Numbered from the stretch's first letter, positions 24,464 through 35,934 are shown. The stretch: DNA of 64,000 nt from Cynocephalus volans (GCF_027409185.1 NC_084478.1:79281624-79345623); one strand, 5' to 3'. Numbers and translations are program-made. Notes: generated by a model not told the origin, from the letters alone.

Positions 24464-24660
24464 TCTCTCTGCTTCCACCATCTTGCAATGTGAGACCCCT
24501 GGGTCACTGTCACCACCACCAGATGGACTTTGGACTTCTCAGCCTCAGAAACTGTTTTGTGTGTCTGACCCTGAGCTTTGGAGTGTCCATCCCTCTCTTA
24601 GCACATCTGCACAAAGAATTAAATATGTGGTGAAGGACTGAAATTCTCAGTAACTGAACT
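24464..24660 (+). other. Non-L1 leader inside the L1 TSDs (candidate 5' transduction)
   Basis: Other L1 and composite 5' ends in this window begin at 'ggcttccagtcaagatggca'-like sequence directly after the TSD (32491, 37706). Here the equivalent 'cttctggtcaagatggtgga' begins only at about 24664, with ~197 bases between TSD and L1 start. 'ggacttctcagcctcagaaa' within it weakly resembles the end of a MaLR LTR. Confidence 0.65.
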
Positions 24661-24766
24661 TGGACTTCTGGTCAAGATGGTGGAATAGACGGTCCCTAGA
24701 GTCACTCTCTCCCACAAATCAACCTATTTAAACTATAAAAATGTAACATCAAGTTCATACGGAATG

Positions 24767-25440
24767 GGGAGATGTCCAGCGGGGGAGGCAGAAGCTCCGC
24801 GGAGACCACATGCCCTGCGGGACCACTGTTGCACGATCCAGCAGATAAGGTTCACTGCTGCCACCCAGCTCCATTCCCAGCCCAGCTCAGTGCACACAGA
24901 GAGGGGAGACATCCGGCAGGGGAGGCAGAGGCTCTACAGAAACCACACACCCTGTGGGGCCGCCACTGCATGATCCAGCAGGTAGGCTTCACTGCAGGCA
25001 CCCGGCTCCATTCCCAGCCTGGCCTAGTGCGCTGGGAGCAGGGAGACATCCGGCAGGGGAGGCGGGAACTCCACGGGGACCACACTGCTGCCACGCAATC
25101 CAGCAGCCCGGCCCAATGCATACGGAGTACAGAGTCATCCAGCAAGGGAGACAGAAGCTCCGTAGAGTCCACACACCCTGTGCGGGAACTGCTGCCGTGC
25201 GATCCAGCAGCAGTAGGCTTCACCGCCGCCACCCGGCTCCATCCCAAGCCCGGCCTAGAGTACATGGAGCAGGGAGACAACCAGCAGGGGAAGGGGAAGC
25301 CACAGAGACTACACGCTCTGCGGTGCCTCGGTGCATCCCAGCAGCCCAGGCCAGAGCACACGGAACAGGGAGAAGTCCAGCAAGGGAGGTGGAAGCTCAG
25401 CAGAAACCACACACCCTGCAGTACTGCCCCATGATCCAGC
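24767..25440 (+). repeat. L1 5' UTR tandem monomers (~136 and ~90 bp)
   Basis: Unit starts marked by 'gggagacatccggcagggga'-type sequence fall at about 24767, 24903, 25040, 25130, 25272 and 25367. Spacings are about 136, 137, 90, 142 and 95, so long and short units coexist; the short ones lack the 'taggcttcactgc ... cggctccattcccag' part. G/C-rich and stop-poor, giving long spurious frames on both strands. By analogy with mouse L1 monomers it is probably the promoter. Confidence 0.88.
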
Positions 25441-25629
25441 AGCCCAGGAAAGTCCAAGCTGACCAGAGAGGGGGCTCCCCAGAGAGGCCCAAGACCCGAG
25501 GTAACCACACATGCAAGGCACTAGTGGCCAACTGAGTAGTCACTGAGGTAGCCATACCAAATTGGCAACCACAGCAACATCCTAGTCAGTCAAAAGTGTC
25601 AAACCTGTGGACTGTGAAACCCTGCCACA

Positions 25630-26536
25630 ATGAATAAACATCAAAGAAAAGATACCAGAAATATGAAAAATCAAGAAAGTACACCAACAAAGGGTAATAA
25701 CTCTCAAGCTCTAGATCCTATAGAACAAGAAGCCCTTGAAATGACTGACAAGGAATTTCGAGTGATAATTCTAAGGAAACTGAATGAGATACAAGAAAAC
25801 TCAGCTAGACATCATGATAAAACGAGGAAAAGTATACAGGACCTGAAAGAGGAAATGCACAAGAAAATCAATGCCCTGAAAAAAAATGTAGCAGAACTTG
25901 CTGAACTGAAGAAGTTATTCAGCGAAATAAAAAACACAATGGAGAGTTTAACCAGCAGGCTTGCGGAAGCTGAAGAGAGAACCTCTGAACTTGAAGATGG
26001 GCTGTTTGAAATAACACAAGCAGACAAAAAAGAAAAGAAAAGGAAAAAGAATCAAAGGCATTGAAGAAAATCTGAGAGAGATATCAGACAACCTTAAGCG
26101 CTCAAATATCCGAGTCATGGGTATTCCAGAAGGGGAGGAAAAAGGAGATTGCATTGAAAAGATATCCAACAAAATAGTGGCAGAAAACTTCCCAGGTATA
26201 GGAAAAATCACAGATCTTCAGATCCAGGAAGCTCAAAGATCTCCAAACATATTCAACCCAAAAAGGTCTTCCTCAAGACATGTTATAGTCAAATTGGCAA
26301 AACTCAAAGACAAAGAGAGAATCTTAAAAGCTGCAAGAGAGAAGCGTCAAATCACCTATAAGGGAGCCCCAATCGGGCTAACATCAGACTTTACATCACA
26401 AACCCTAAAAGCCAGAAAGGAATGCGATGATATATTCAAAATCCTAAAAGACAGAGATTGTCAGCCAAGAATACTCTACCCTGCAAGGCTATCCTTCCAA
26501 AATGAAGGGCAAATAGTGTATTTCTCAGACAAATAA
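25630..26536 (+). pseudogene. L1 ORF1p, frameshifted
   Basis: ORF1p is the RNA-binding coiled-coil chaperone of L1. Residues 1-144 (25630-26064) give the N-terminus and coiled coil (KKINALKKNVAELAELKKLF). The frame then breaks in an A-rich stretch at about 26030-26065 and resumes one frame later at 26117-26536 with the RNA-recognition and C-terminal domains (PEGEEKGDCIEKISNKIVAE, SSRHVIVKLAKLKDKERIL, ILYPARLSFQNEGQIVYFS). No other stop is apparent, so the copy seems to have died by a single frameshift here. Confidence 0.92.
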
Positions 26537-26813
26537 AAACTGTGGGAGTTCACCACCACACGACCACCCTTACAAGAAATTCTCAAGGGAGCACTGGCTT
26601 TGGTTCCTGAAAAATAACTACCACTGCCATAAATACCCAAGAAAAATCAAAACCCACTAGTATAAAAAAATGGCATTCACGAAGAGAAAACAAACAAACA
26701 AAAAGGCTATCTACAACCTAAGGAACCAACAAACACAGAAAACAAACACTAAATCAGAGAGTATTAACAAAAGACACCTAAGACAAACAAACAATAATCA
26801 ATAAAATGCTAGG

Positions 26814-26982
26814 GCTGAGCCCGTGGCGCACTTGGTAGAGTGCGGCGCTGGGAGCGCTGTGATGCTCCCACCACGGGTTCGGATCCTATATAGGACTGGC
26901 CGGTGCACTCACTGGCTGAGTGCCGGTCACGAAAAGGACAAAAAATAAATAAATAAATAAATAAAAATAAAAATAAAAATAA
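26814..26982 (+). mobile_element. CYN-like SINE at the ORF2 start of the L1
   Basis: tRNA-type head (ggctgagcccgtggcgcact; box B 'gggttcggatcc'), tail module 'gctgagtgccggtcacgaaa', then an A/T-rich (AAAT)n tail. TSD aataaaatgctagg at 26800-26813 and 26983-26996; the duplication contains the ORF2 initiator ATG. Confidence 0.94.
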
Positions 26983-26988
26983 AATAAA

Positions 26989-29900
26989 ATGCTAGGAATA
27001 AATCAACACTTTTCAATAACAACTCTTAATGTAAAAGGCTTAAATTCCCAAATCAAAAGACACAGACTGGCTGGCTGGATTAAAAAGGAGGACCCAACTA
27101 TATGCTGCCTTCAAGAGACCCACCTCACCCATAAAGACTCACATAGATTTAGAGTGAAAGGATGGAAAAAGATTTACCATGCAAACAGAAAAGAAAAATG
27201 AGCTGGAATAGCTATTCTTATATCTGACAAAATAGACTTTAAACTAAAAACCATAAAAAGAGACAATGAGGGACACTATGTAATGATAAAAGGATTGATC
27301 CATCAAGAAGACATAACAATCATAAATATGTGCACACCCAATGTTGGAGCAGCCAGATTTATAAAACAAACTCTATTAGACCTAAAGAAGGAAATACACA
27401 CTAATACCATAATAGCAGGGGACCTGAACAGCCCACTGTCAATATTGGACAGATCATCTAGGCAAAGAATCAGCAGGGAAACACAAGATCTATACAATAC
27501 TCTAGACCAATTGGACTTGGCAGATACCTATAGAACATTCCATCCAACAACCTCAGAATATTCATTCTTCTCATCAGCACATGGATCACATATTAGGTCA
27601 CAAATCAAGTCTCAACAAATTCAAAAAAATTGGAATTATCCCATGTATTTGCTCAGACCAAAACTGATTAAAATTAGAAATCAATAACAAACGAAATTCT
27701 GGAAACTAAACAACACATGGAAATTAAACAGCATTCTACTTAATGACATGTGGGTCCAAGAAGAAATCAAGCAGGAAATCAAAAATTTATTGAAACTAAT
27801 GAAAATAATGATACATCGTATCAAAACCTGTGGGATACTGCAAAAGCAGTATTAAGGGGGAAATTTATTGCATTAAATGCTGACCTTAAAGAACGGAAAG
27901 ATGGCAAGTGAACAACCTAACACTTCACCTTAAAGAACTAGAAAAATAAGAACAATCCAAACCTAAAGTTAGCAGATGGAAAGACATGATTAAGATCAGA
28001 GCAGAACATAATGAAATTGAAACCCAAAGAACAACACAAAAGATCAATGACTCAAAAAGTTGGTTTTTTGAAAAGATAAATAAAATTGACAAACCATTAG
28101 CATGGCTAACAAAAAAAGAGAGAAGATTCAAATAGCAAACATTAGAAATGAAAAAGGTGATATTACAACTGATTCATCTGAAATACAAGGAATCATTTGA
28201 GACTACTATAAACAACTGTAGGCCAACAAATTTGAAAATCTGGAGGAAATGGATAAATTTCTGGACACACACAAGCTCCCAAAACTGAGCCATGAAGACG
28301 TAGAAAATTTGAACAGACCAATAACAATAAAGGAGATTGAAGCTGTAATCAGAAGACTCTCAACAAAGAAAAGCCCAGGACCAGATGGATTCACAGCAGA
28401 ATTTTACCAAACATTCAAAGAGGAATTGACACCGATTCTTTACAAACTATTCCAAAAGATTGAAACAGACGCAAATCTCCCAAACTCATTCTGTGAAGCA
28501 AACATCATCCTGATACCAAAACCAGGTAAAGATATAACCAAAAAAAGAAAACTACAGGCCGATATCCTTGATGAATATAGATGCAAAAATCCTCACTAAA
28601 ATAGTAGCAAACAGAATACAGCAACACATATATAAACTTATTCACCACGATCAAGAGGGATTCATCCCAGGGATGCACAGTTGGTTCAATATACGCAAAT
28701 CAGTAAATGTGATACACCATATTAATAAAATCAAACACAAGGGCCATATGATCATCTCTACAGATGCTGAAAAAGCATTTGATAAAATTCAACATTCATT
28801 CATGACAGAGACCTTCTATAAGTTAGGTATAGATGGAAGGTATCTCAACATAATTAAAGCCATATATGATAAACCTACTGCCAATATCATCCTGAATGGG
28901 GAAAAGCTGAAAGCTTTTCCTTTAAGAACAGGAACTAGACAATGATGCCCACTCTCACCACTCCTATTCAACATAGTGTTGGAAGTACTAGCCAGAGCAA
29001 TCAGAGAAGAGAAGGAAATAAAGGGAATCCAGACTGGAAAAGATGAAGTCAAACTGTCCCTGTTTGCAGATGACATGATCCTATATATCGAACAGCTGAA
29101 AGCCTCTACAAAAAACCTCTTGGAGTTAGTTGATAAATGATTTCAGCACAGTAGCAGGATACAAAATCAACACGCAAAAATCAGTAGCATTTCTATTCTC
29201 CAATAGTGAACATGCAGAAAGAGAAATCAAGAGAGCCTGCCCATTTACAATAGCCACCAAAAAAATAAAATACTTAGGAATTGAGTTAACCAAGGATGTG
29301 AAAAATCTCTATAATGAGAACTACAAACCACTGCTGAGAGAAATTAGAAAGGATACAAGAAGATGGAAAGATATCCCATACTCTTGGATTGGAAGAATCA
29401 ACATAGTGAAAATGTCCATACTCCCCAAAGTGATATACAAATTCAATGCAATCCCCATCAAAATTCCAATGACATTTTTCTCAGAAATGGAAAGAACTAT
29501 CCAGACATTTATATGGAACAACAAACAACCATGCATAGCCAAAGCAACGCTGAGCAAAAAGAATAAAGCTGGAGGCATAACACTACCTGACTTTAAACTA
29601 TACTACAAAGCTGTAATAACCAAAACAGTATGGTACTGGCATAAAAACAGACACACTGATCAATGGAATAGAATAGAAATCAACCCACACACCTACAGCC
29701 ATCTGATCTTTGACAAAGTCACCAAGCCTATACACTGGGGAAGAGACTGCCTCTTTAGCAAATGGTGCTGGGAGAACTGGATATCAATATGCAGGAGAAT
29801 GAAATTAGACCCATACGTTTCACCATACACTAAAGTCAACTAAAAATGGATTAAAGAATTAAATATACACCCTGAAACAATAAAACTTCTTAAAGAAAAC

Positions 29901-30772
29901 ATAGGAGAAACACTTCAGGAAGTAGGACTGGACACAGACTTCATGAATACGATCCCAAAAGCATGGGCAACCAAAGGAAAAATAAACAAATGGGATTATA
30001 TCAAACTAAAGAGCTTCTGCACAGCAAAAGAAACAATTAACAGAGTTAAAAGACAACCAACAGAGTGGGAGAAAATATTTGCAAAATATACATCTGACAA
30101 AGGATTAATATCCAGAATATATAAGGAACACAAACAACTTTACAAGAAAAAAACAAGCAACCCAATTAAAAAATGGGCAAAAGAACTAAGTAGGCATTTC
30201 TCTAAGGAAGATATACGAATGGCCAACAGACATATGAAAAAATGCTCAACATCACTCAGCATCCGGGAAATGCAAATCAAAACCACACTGAGATACCATC
30301 TAACCCCAGTTAGGATGGCTAAAATCCAAAAGACTCTGAAGGTTGCGGAGAAAAAGGAACTCTCATACATTGTTGGTGGGACTGCAAAATGGTGCAGCCT
30401 CTATGGAAAATGGTATGGAGGTTCCTCAAACAATTGCAGATAGATCTACCATATGACCCAGCTATCGCACTGCTGGGAATATACTCAGAGGGATGGAAAT
30501 CATCAAGTCGAAGGTATACCTGTTCCCCAATGTTTATTGCAGCACTCTTTACAATAGCCAAGAGTTGGAACCAGCCCAAATGTCCCTCATCGGATGAGTG
30601 GATATGGAAAATGTGGTACATCTACACAATGGAATACTACTCAGCTATAAAAACGAATGAAATACTGCCATTTGCAACAACATGGATGGACCTTGAGAGA
30701 ATTATATTAAGTGAAACGAGTCAGGCACAGAAGGAGAAATACCACATGTTCTCATTTATTGGTGGGAGCTAA
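26989..30772 (+). pseudogene. L1 ORF2p (endonuclease-reverse transcriptase), multiply broken
   Basis: ORF2p nicks target DNA and reverse-transcribes L1 RNA. Start MLGINQHFSITTLNVKGLNS (26989) aligns with the usual ORF2 N-terminus. The endonuclease CLQETHL motif follows; a stop falls after KIYHANRKEK (27201). Later pieces: MIKGLIHQEDITIINMCTPN (27283), thumb/RT approach at 28249-28599, RT motif [12 protein letters not shown] (about 28758-28790), motif C FADD (about 29064-29075), C-terminal domain at 29130-30443 and the end at 30772. At least five frame breaks or stops make it inactive. Confidence 0.92.
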
Positions 30773-31002
30773 AAATAAATAAATAAATTCACACACCAAG
30801 AAAAACGGGGGGGGGGAAGAAGACATAACAACTACAATTCTTTGAAGTTGATAAGACAAGGAAACAGAAAGGACATTGTTGGGTGGGAGGGGGACAGGGA
30901 GGAGGGAGGGAGGTTTTGGTAATGGGTCATAATAATCAACCACATTGTATATCAACAAAATAAAATTAAATATATATATATATATATATAATGTAACTGG
31001 AG

Positions 31003-31420
31003 ACCTCAACACTGCTATTGGAATATGACAGATCTCCTAAACAAAAAAGTGATTTAAAAAAGTAGGGAGCTAAGTAACACAATAAATAATGTACACTAGG
31101 CTGTCAAATGAAAGGAACTTAGTGAGCAGGACAAGAAATTACAGTTTCTTTACAAGTGTACATAAATCACTCACATTTATTATTTACATAATTAAAAAAT
31201 AAAAATGATCTTAGTAAATAAAAAAAAGCAGAAATTCTACATACTTTAGTCACAGGACATAATACAGTAAAGTTAGAAATAATAAATATAGAATTAGAGA
31301 GCACAGCTGAATGGGAATTAAAAATATTCTCTTGACAACTGACTTAGAAAATAAATTTAATAAAATATAAATATAGCATGTAAAAATGTATGGAAATACA
31401 ATGTTATCTCAAAGCATCTT
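31003..31420 (+). mobile_element. Probable old L1 remnant at the insertion target
   Basis: 'ggagacctcaacactgctat' next to the TSD resembles an L1 endonuclease-region sequence, and 31270-31330 (agttagaaataataaatata, gaatgggaatt) resembles the following ORF2 part, strongly diverged. Confidence 0.4.
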
Positions 31421-32490
31421 TTTTGTTTTTGTATTTTAACATTTATTTGTATATATTTGTGGGGTACAGTGTGTTGTTTCAATACATGCACATACTGTGC
31501 ATTGTTTCACTTAGGATAGACAGCATAGCTTTGTACCTGTTAATCCACCACTTCCCCTTCGGAACCCCCCCTTCCCTCCTGGCCTCTAATAACCATTATT
31601 CTACTCTCTACTTCTATGGGAATTCTATGAGAACCGCTTTTTAGATTCCACATATTAGTGAGATCATGCAGTATTTGTCTGTGTCTGGCTTATTTCACTT
31701 AACACAATGGTCTGCAGTTTTATCCATGTTGCTGTAAATGACAGAATTTCATTTTTTTACAGCTGAATAGCATTCCATTGTGTGTATATACCACAGTTTT
31801 TTATCCATTCATCCATTGATGGGCACATTTAGGTTGATTTCATCCTTTGGCTACTGTGAATAGTGTTACAGTGAACATGAGAGTGCAGGTGTCTCTTCAA
31901 TATGTTGATTTCATTTCCTTTGGGTATTTACCCAGTAGCGGGATTGCTGGATCATAAGGTAGTTCAATTTTTAGTACTCTGAGTAACCTCCATACTGTTT
32001 TCCACAATGGTTGTACCAACTTACATTCCCATCAACAATGTAGAAGAGTTCCCTTTTCTCCACATCCTCACCAGCATTTATTATTTTCTGTCTTTTTGAT
32101 AATAGCCATTTTAACTAGAGTAAGATGATATCTCGTTGGTGTTTTAATTTGCATTTCCCTGATGAGTAGTGATGTTGAGGTTTTTTTCATGTGCCTCTTG
32201 GCCATTTGTATGTCTTCTTCTGAGAAATATCTGTTCAGGTCCTTTGCCCATTATTTAATTGGGTTATTTGGGGGTTTTTTGCTATTGAGTTGTTTAAGTT
32301 CCTTATATAGTCTGGATATTAACCCCTTGTCTGCTGTGTAGTTTTCAAACACTTTCTCCTGTAGGTTGTCTTTCTCCTCTGATAATTGTTTTCTTTGCTG
32401 TGCAGAGCTTTTTATTTTGATGTAGTCCCATTTGTCTATTTTTTATTCAGTTGCCTGTGCCTTTGTAGTCTTGTTCAAAAAAGCACTGCC

Positions 32491-34710
32491 AGGGCTTCCA
32501 GTCGAGATGGCAGAATAGACAGTCCCCAGCGTCACTCTGTCCCACAAATCAACAAATTTACAACTATAAAAATGTAACATCATCCAAGCTGGGGCCACTG
32601 GAGCTCAGAGGAAGGGAGGAGAGACCTACGGAACTCATGAAGGTGGGAGAAACCACGATGAGAGAAAGAAAAAACTGCTCTCTGCATTTCGGGTTGTGGC
32701 CACTTTAATGCTGGAGCACATGGAGCAGGAGCCGTCAGAAGCCACAGCTGTGCCCTTTAGATGGAGTTACTTGGAGGCGGAAGGAGAGAAGAGGACTTTG
32801 GCAGCCCCCAGGACAGCAAGACCACTAATAGGGTTCCCATGGACCCATGCAGGAGCGAGGAGCCAGAACAGCTGAAAAAGGGGAGCCATTCAGAAGCCGG
32901 TGAGTCATCACAAGGGACCGGCGCAGGGCCCGTCCCATGGGAAGTGTTTGGAGCATGGGCGGTGGAGGAGACGGGCCCACCAGCGGAACACTGGGACACA
33001 GCAAGGACAGCCGATCCACCCCACAATCAGTGCAGGAACACTCAGAGGAGACTGGTCGGGAATGCAGAATTGCATGGGGTACAGTTTGATGAAAAAACTC
33101 AGGCCCAGATGGGAGTTTCTACACAACCCAGGTGCATCAAGTACCTGGAGAGCCGTAAGTACCTATAAGGTCAACCATTAAACCCTGAGCTGCACAAAAA
33201 GCCTTCCCTAGGGAAACAGTAGCAAAGCAACAATTTACTCAACCACACAGCTCAAGCACTGGTTCCCACAGAAAGTTCCTCCATGTTAGAAGTAAGCATA
33301 AGACAAAAAGTTGGTTCCAGTCCAGGCACGCCATCAATGCCTTGGGGCCCACCATGAGACATGAGGCATGGAGCCAGGGGCAGGACCCCCACCCACAACC
33401 ACTCACATGACCAGCCCCTCTGAGGATTAGAGCCAGGACCAGACCCCACTCCCACATCCAGGCACACCACAAACTCCTTGGGTCCCGCCCAGGGACCCGG
33501 AGCTAGCAGCTGGAGACTGGACCCCCTTCCCAGACCCAGGCACACCATGACAGCACCTCAGGGCCCCACCCAAGGGCCTAAGACATGGAGAAAGGGACCA
33601 GACCCCCCTCCAGCAAACAAGAACACTGTGCCAACACCTCAGGGCCTGACCAGGGACCCGGGGCTTGGAGAAGGGAACCAGACCCCCCTTCCACAACCAG
33701 GTACATCTTGCCAGCACCTTGGGGCCTGCCCGGGGTCCCAGGGTATGGAGCCAGGGACAGGACCCCTATTCCCACAACCAGGCACACCACACCAGCACCT
33801 CAGGGCCCACCCAGGCTCCCAGGGTATGGAGCCGGGAACAGGACCCCCATTCCCACCACCAGGCTCACCATGCCAGCACCTCAGGACACACCCAGGGTCC
33901 TGGGGTATGGATCTGGGGACCGGACACCCCTCCCATAACCAGGCACACTGGGCCAGCACACCGGGGCCCACCTGGGGACCCAGGGTATGGAGATGGGGAC
34001 CAGACCCCCCTCCTCCAACCAACCACTCCATGCCACTGCCTCAGGGCCCACCTGGGGAACTGGGGCATAGAGAAGGGGACCAGACTCCCCTCCCACAATG
34101 AGGCACACCATGCCAGCACCTCAGGGCCCGCTAGGGGACTCGGGGTATGGAGCCAGGGATCAGACACTCTCCACAGCCAGGCACATTGCCAGCACCAAGG
34201 AGCATGCCAAAATCATCTCCTCCATGTGGGTGGCCTACTACAGCCACCACAATATCCATGGCTGCCGTGAAGGCGGCTAGATGCCACAACCACCACGCAG
34301 ATGGTCTGCCAGCCACTGGATGCATTGATACAAGGAGAGTCACCAGCAGAGATAAAGAAAGGAGGAGGATGTCTCTCTCCACAGAGCCCATTCCAGAGTG
34401 ACAGAAGAAGTATCTGCTCTATGATAATATTGGGAGACCTGAACACACCCCTCAGCATTGGACAGATCATCTAGGCAACAAATCAACAGAGTAAACATTA
34501 TTCTTTTAGAGGGAGAGAAGAAATCTAGGGTGATTAGAGGGGGAAGAGGGGAGGGAAGAGGGGATGGGGAGGGATTGGACAAGGGGCATAAAGAATAATT
34601 ACGATTTGTAACAATATATATGCTAGTAATATTGATTTGATCAACATATCTTAATGTTGAACCCAAAAAATATGTATAATCAATTTTGATTCAATAAAAA
34701 TTAAATTTAA
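32491..34710 (+). mobile_element. Composite VNTR retrotransposon (SVA-like layout), apparently complete
   Basis: Bounded by a perfect 14-base TSD aaaaaagcactgcc (32477-32490, 34711-34724) within an older L1. Parts in order: L1-type 5' end (32491-32580, compare 24664-24750); non-repetitive G/C-rich region to ~33320; VNTR of ~80-base units (33323-34200); L1 5' UTR-like segment (34201-34415, compare minus strand 4022-4220); L1 ORF2 endonuclease-region fragment (34432-34491, compare 27418-27476); a G-rich tract (34538-34573) and an A/T-rich 3' end with A-tail. No ORF1 or RT is present, so it must be mobilised in trans, presumably by L1. A truncated relative lies at 43090-44021. Confidence 0.88.
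33323..34200 (+). repeat. VNTR of ~80-bp units inside the composite element
   Basis: Unit marker 'ccaggcacaccatgccagca'-like recurs at about 33458, 33535, 33615, 33697, 33778, 33858, 33938, 34015, 34096 and 34177: spacing 77-82 bases, about 11 units including the first irregular ones. Units share 'cctcagggcccacc' and 'gggtatggag'. The array is free of stops in several frames, which explains long open frames on both strands here. Confidence 0.93.
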
Positions 34711-34756
34711 AAAAAAGCACTGCCCACTCCCATTCATATAGCATTGATCCTGGAGC

Positions 34757-35660
34757 ATCTTGAAGTGTTAGAAAGCAAACAAGTGCCCCAAAACAAAAGA
34801 ATGTAGATGTGTCAAAGGGACACAGGAGCAACCTGAAAAATCTCTCAATAGTTAAAGCTGGAACAATTTGGGCAACAAGATAAATGATGTAGTATTAGAT
34901 TATAATCCAAAGTATAAAATATATATACATAAGTTTATATTGATATAAATAAATGATTAAATAAATGGTCGGAAAAAGACAAATCTTTTTTACAGAAGAA
35001 TTACAAATAACATAGGTAGATATTTCCCCCTCCAGGAGGTGGAGTTTAATCTCCTCCCCACCCCCAAATATAGGCTAGACTTAGCAACTCAATTCCAAAG
35101 AATAGAGTGTGGGAAGGGAAAAATAGTAACTTTACAGCGGAGAAACCAAGCAAACGCTGCTACCTTTACCCAGCAATCAAGGTTAACATCACACCTGATA
35201 AGTCATGTTAATATCTCGTGATGAGAAGGGCACTTCGCCTCTGTGCTATTCTTCTCCAATCCCATAAACCCAGACTAATTATGAAAAAGATATCAGACGA
35301 ACCCAAATTGAGGGATATTTCACAAAATACCTGACCAGTACTCCTCAAAATCATCAAAGTCATGAAAACAATGAAAGACAGAAACTGTCACAGACTAGAG
35401 GACTAAATGCAATGTGGTATCCTAAATAGCATCCTGGAATTGAAAAAGGACATTAGTGGAAAAACTGGTGAAATGTGAATAAAGTCTGGAGTTTGGTCAA
35501 TTTCTCTGTTTTGACAGGTATACCATGATTATATAAGTTATAACTATATAAATGTTAACACTATTGGAAATTGAGTGAGGGGGTTTATGGGAACTCTGCA
35601 TATCATGTTTGCAGTTTTTTTGTAAATGTAAAATTATTCCAAAATAAATAATTTACTTTA
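34757..35660 (+). mobile_element. Ancient L1 3' UTR region
   Basis: 35330-35650 is paralogous to 14460-14775 ('gaaactgtcacagactagag', 'aaaactggtgaaatgtgaat', 'gtaaaattattccaaaataa'). 34780-35330 is probably the upstream part of the same old element. Confidence 0.5.
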
Positions 35661-35829
35661 AAAATGTATGTTTTTTCTACCAAATTGTTTCAGAAAGGAA
35701 AACTTATCACTTTAAAATATTTTTATTAATAAGAAAAGAAGAGAAAAGTAATTAATGATATTCCTACCTTAGAAGCATAAAAGGTGAAAGGAGAGCTAAT
35801 TAATTAAAATATATCTAAAATGAATCCCA

Positions 35830-35846
35830 CGTGTGTGTGTGCATGC

Positions 35847-35898
<52 letters not shown>
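35830..35898. repeat. (TG)n microsatellite
   Basis: Long gt-dinucleotide run with a few interruptions at its left end (gtgcatgcgtgcgtg). Confidence 0.97.
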
Positions 35899-35902
<4 letters not shown>

Positions 35903-35934
35903 AATCCTAGGTAGATTCACAGAATTTGGCCAAT

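Larger units (their letters stand above)
24464..30984 (+). mobile_element. Near full-length LINE-1 insertion with extra 5' DNA
   Basis: The inserted unit is bounded by an 18-base TSD, tatataatgtaactggag, at 24446-24463 and 30985-31002. Order: ~197 bases of non-L1 leader (24464-24660), 5' UTR with tandem monomers to 25629, ORF1 25630-26536, inter-ORF region with a nested SINE, ORF2 26989-30772, 3' UTR 30773-30984 with G-rich tracts (30805-30815 and 30883-30914) and an A/T tail grading into (TA)n. Both ORFs are disabled. The TSD lies inside older L1-like sequence. Confidence 0.95.
31422..34756 (-). mobile_element. 5'-truncated older LINE-1, split by a composite element
   Basis: Plus-strand sequence 31422-32490 is a reversed L1 3' UTR and ORF2 C-terminal region ('ggggtacagtgtgttgtttc', 'gcattccattgtgtgtatat', 'cccatcaacaatgtagaaga', 'ctttgcccattatttaattg'). 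It resumes at 34725-34756 after the nested insertion. Non-coding and more diverged than the copies at 39725 or 62315. Confidence 0.85.

Noticed and set aside
24772-25508. Overlapping 220- and 218-codon frames on opposite strands
   Set aside because: They are inside L1 5' UTR monomers; repeat-driven open frames, not genes.
33323-34200. CRISPR-like array
   Set aside because: Units are ~80 bases in direct tandem with no unique spacers, in a mammalian retroelement.
33478-34270. Several long open frames (up to 207 codons) on both strands
   Set aside because: They run through the ~80-bp VNTR of the composite element; a stop-poor G/C-rich tandem array keeps several frames open at once. No protein family resemblance.
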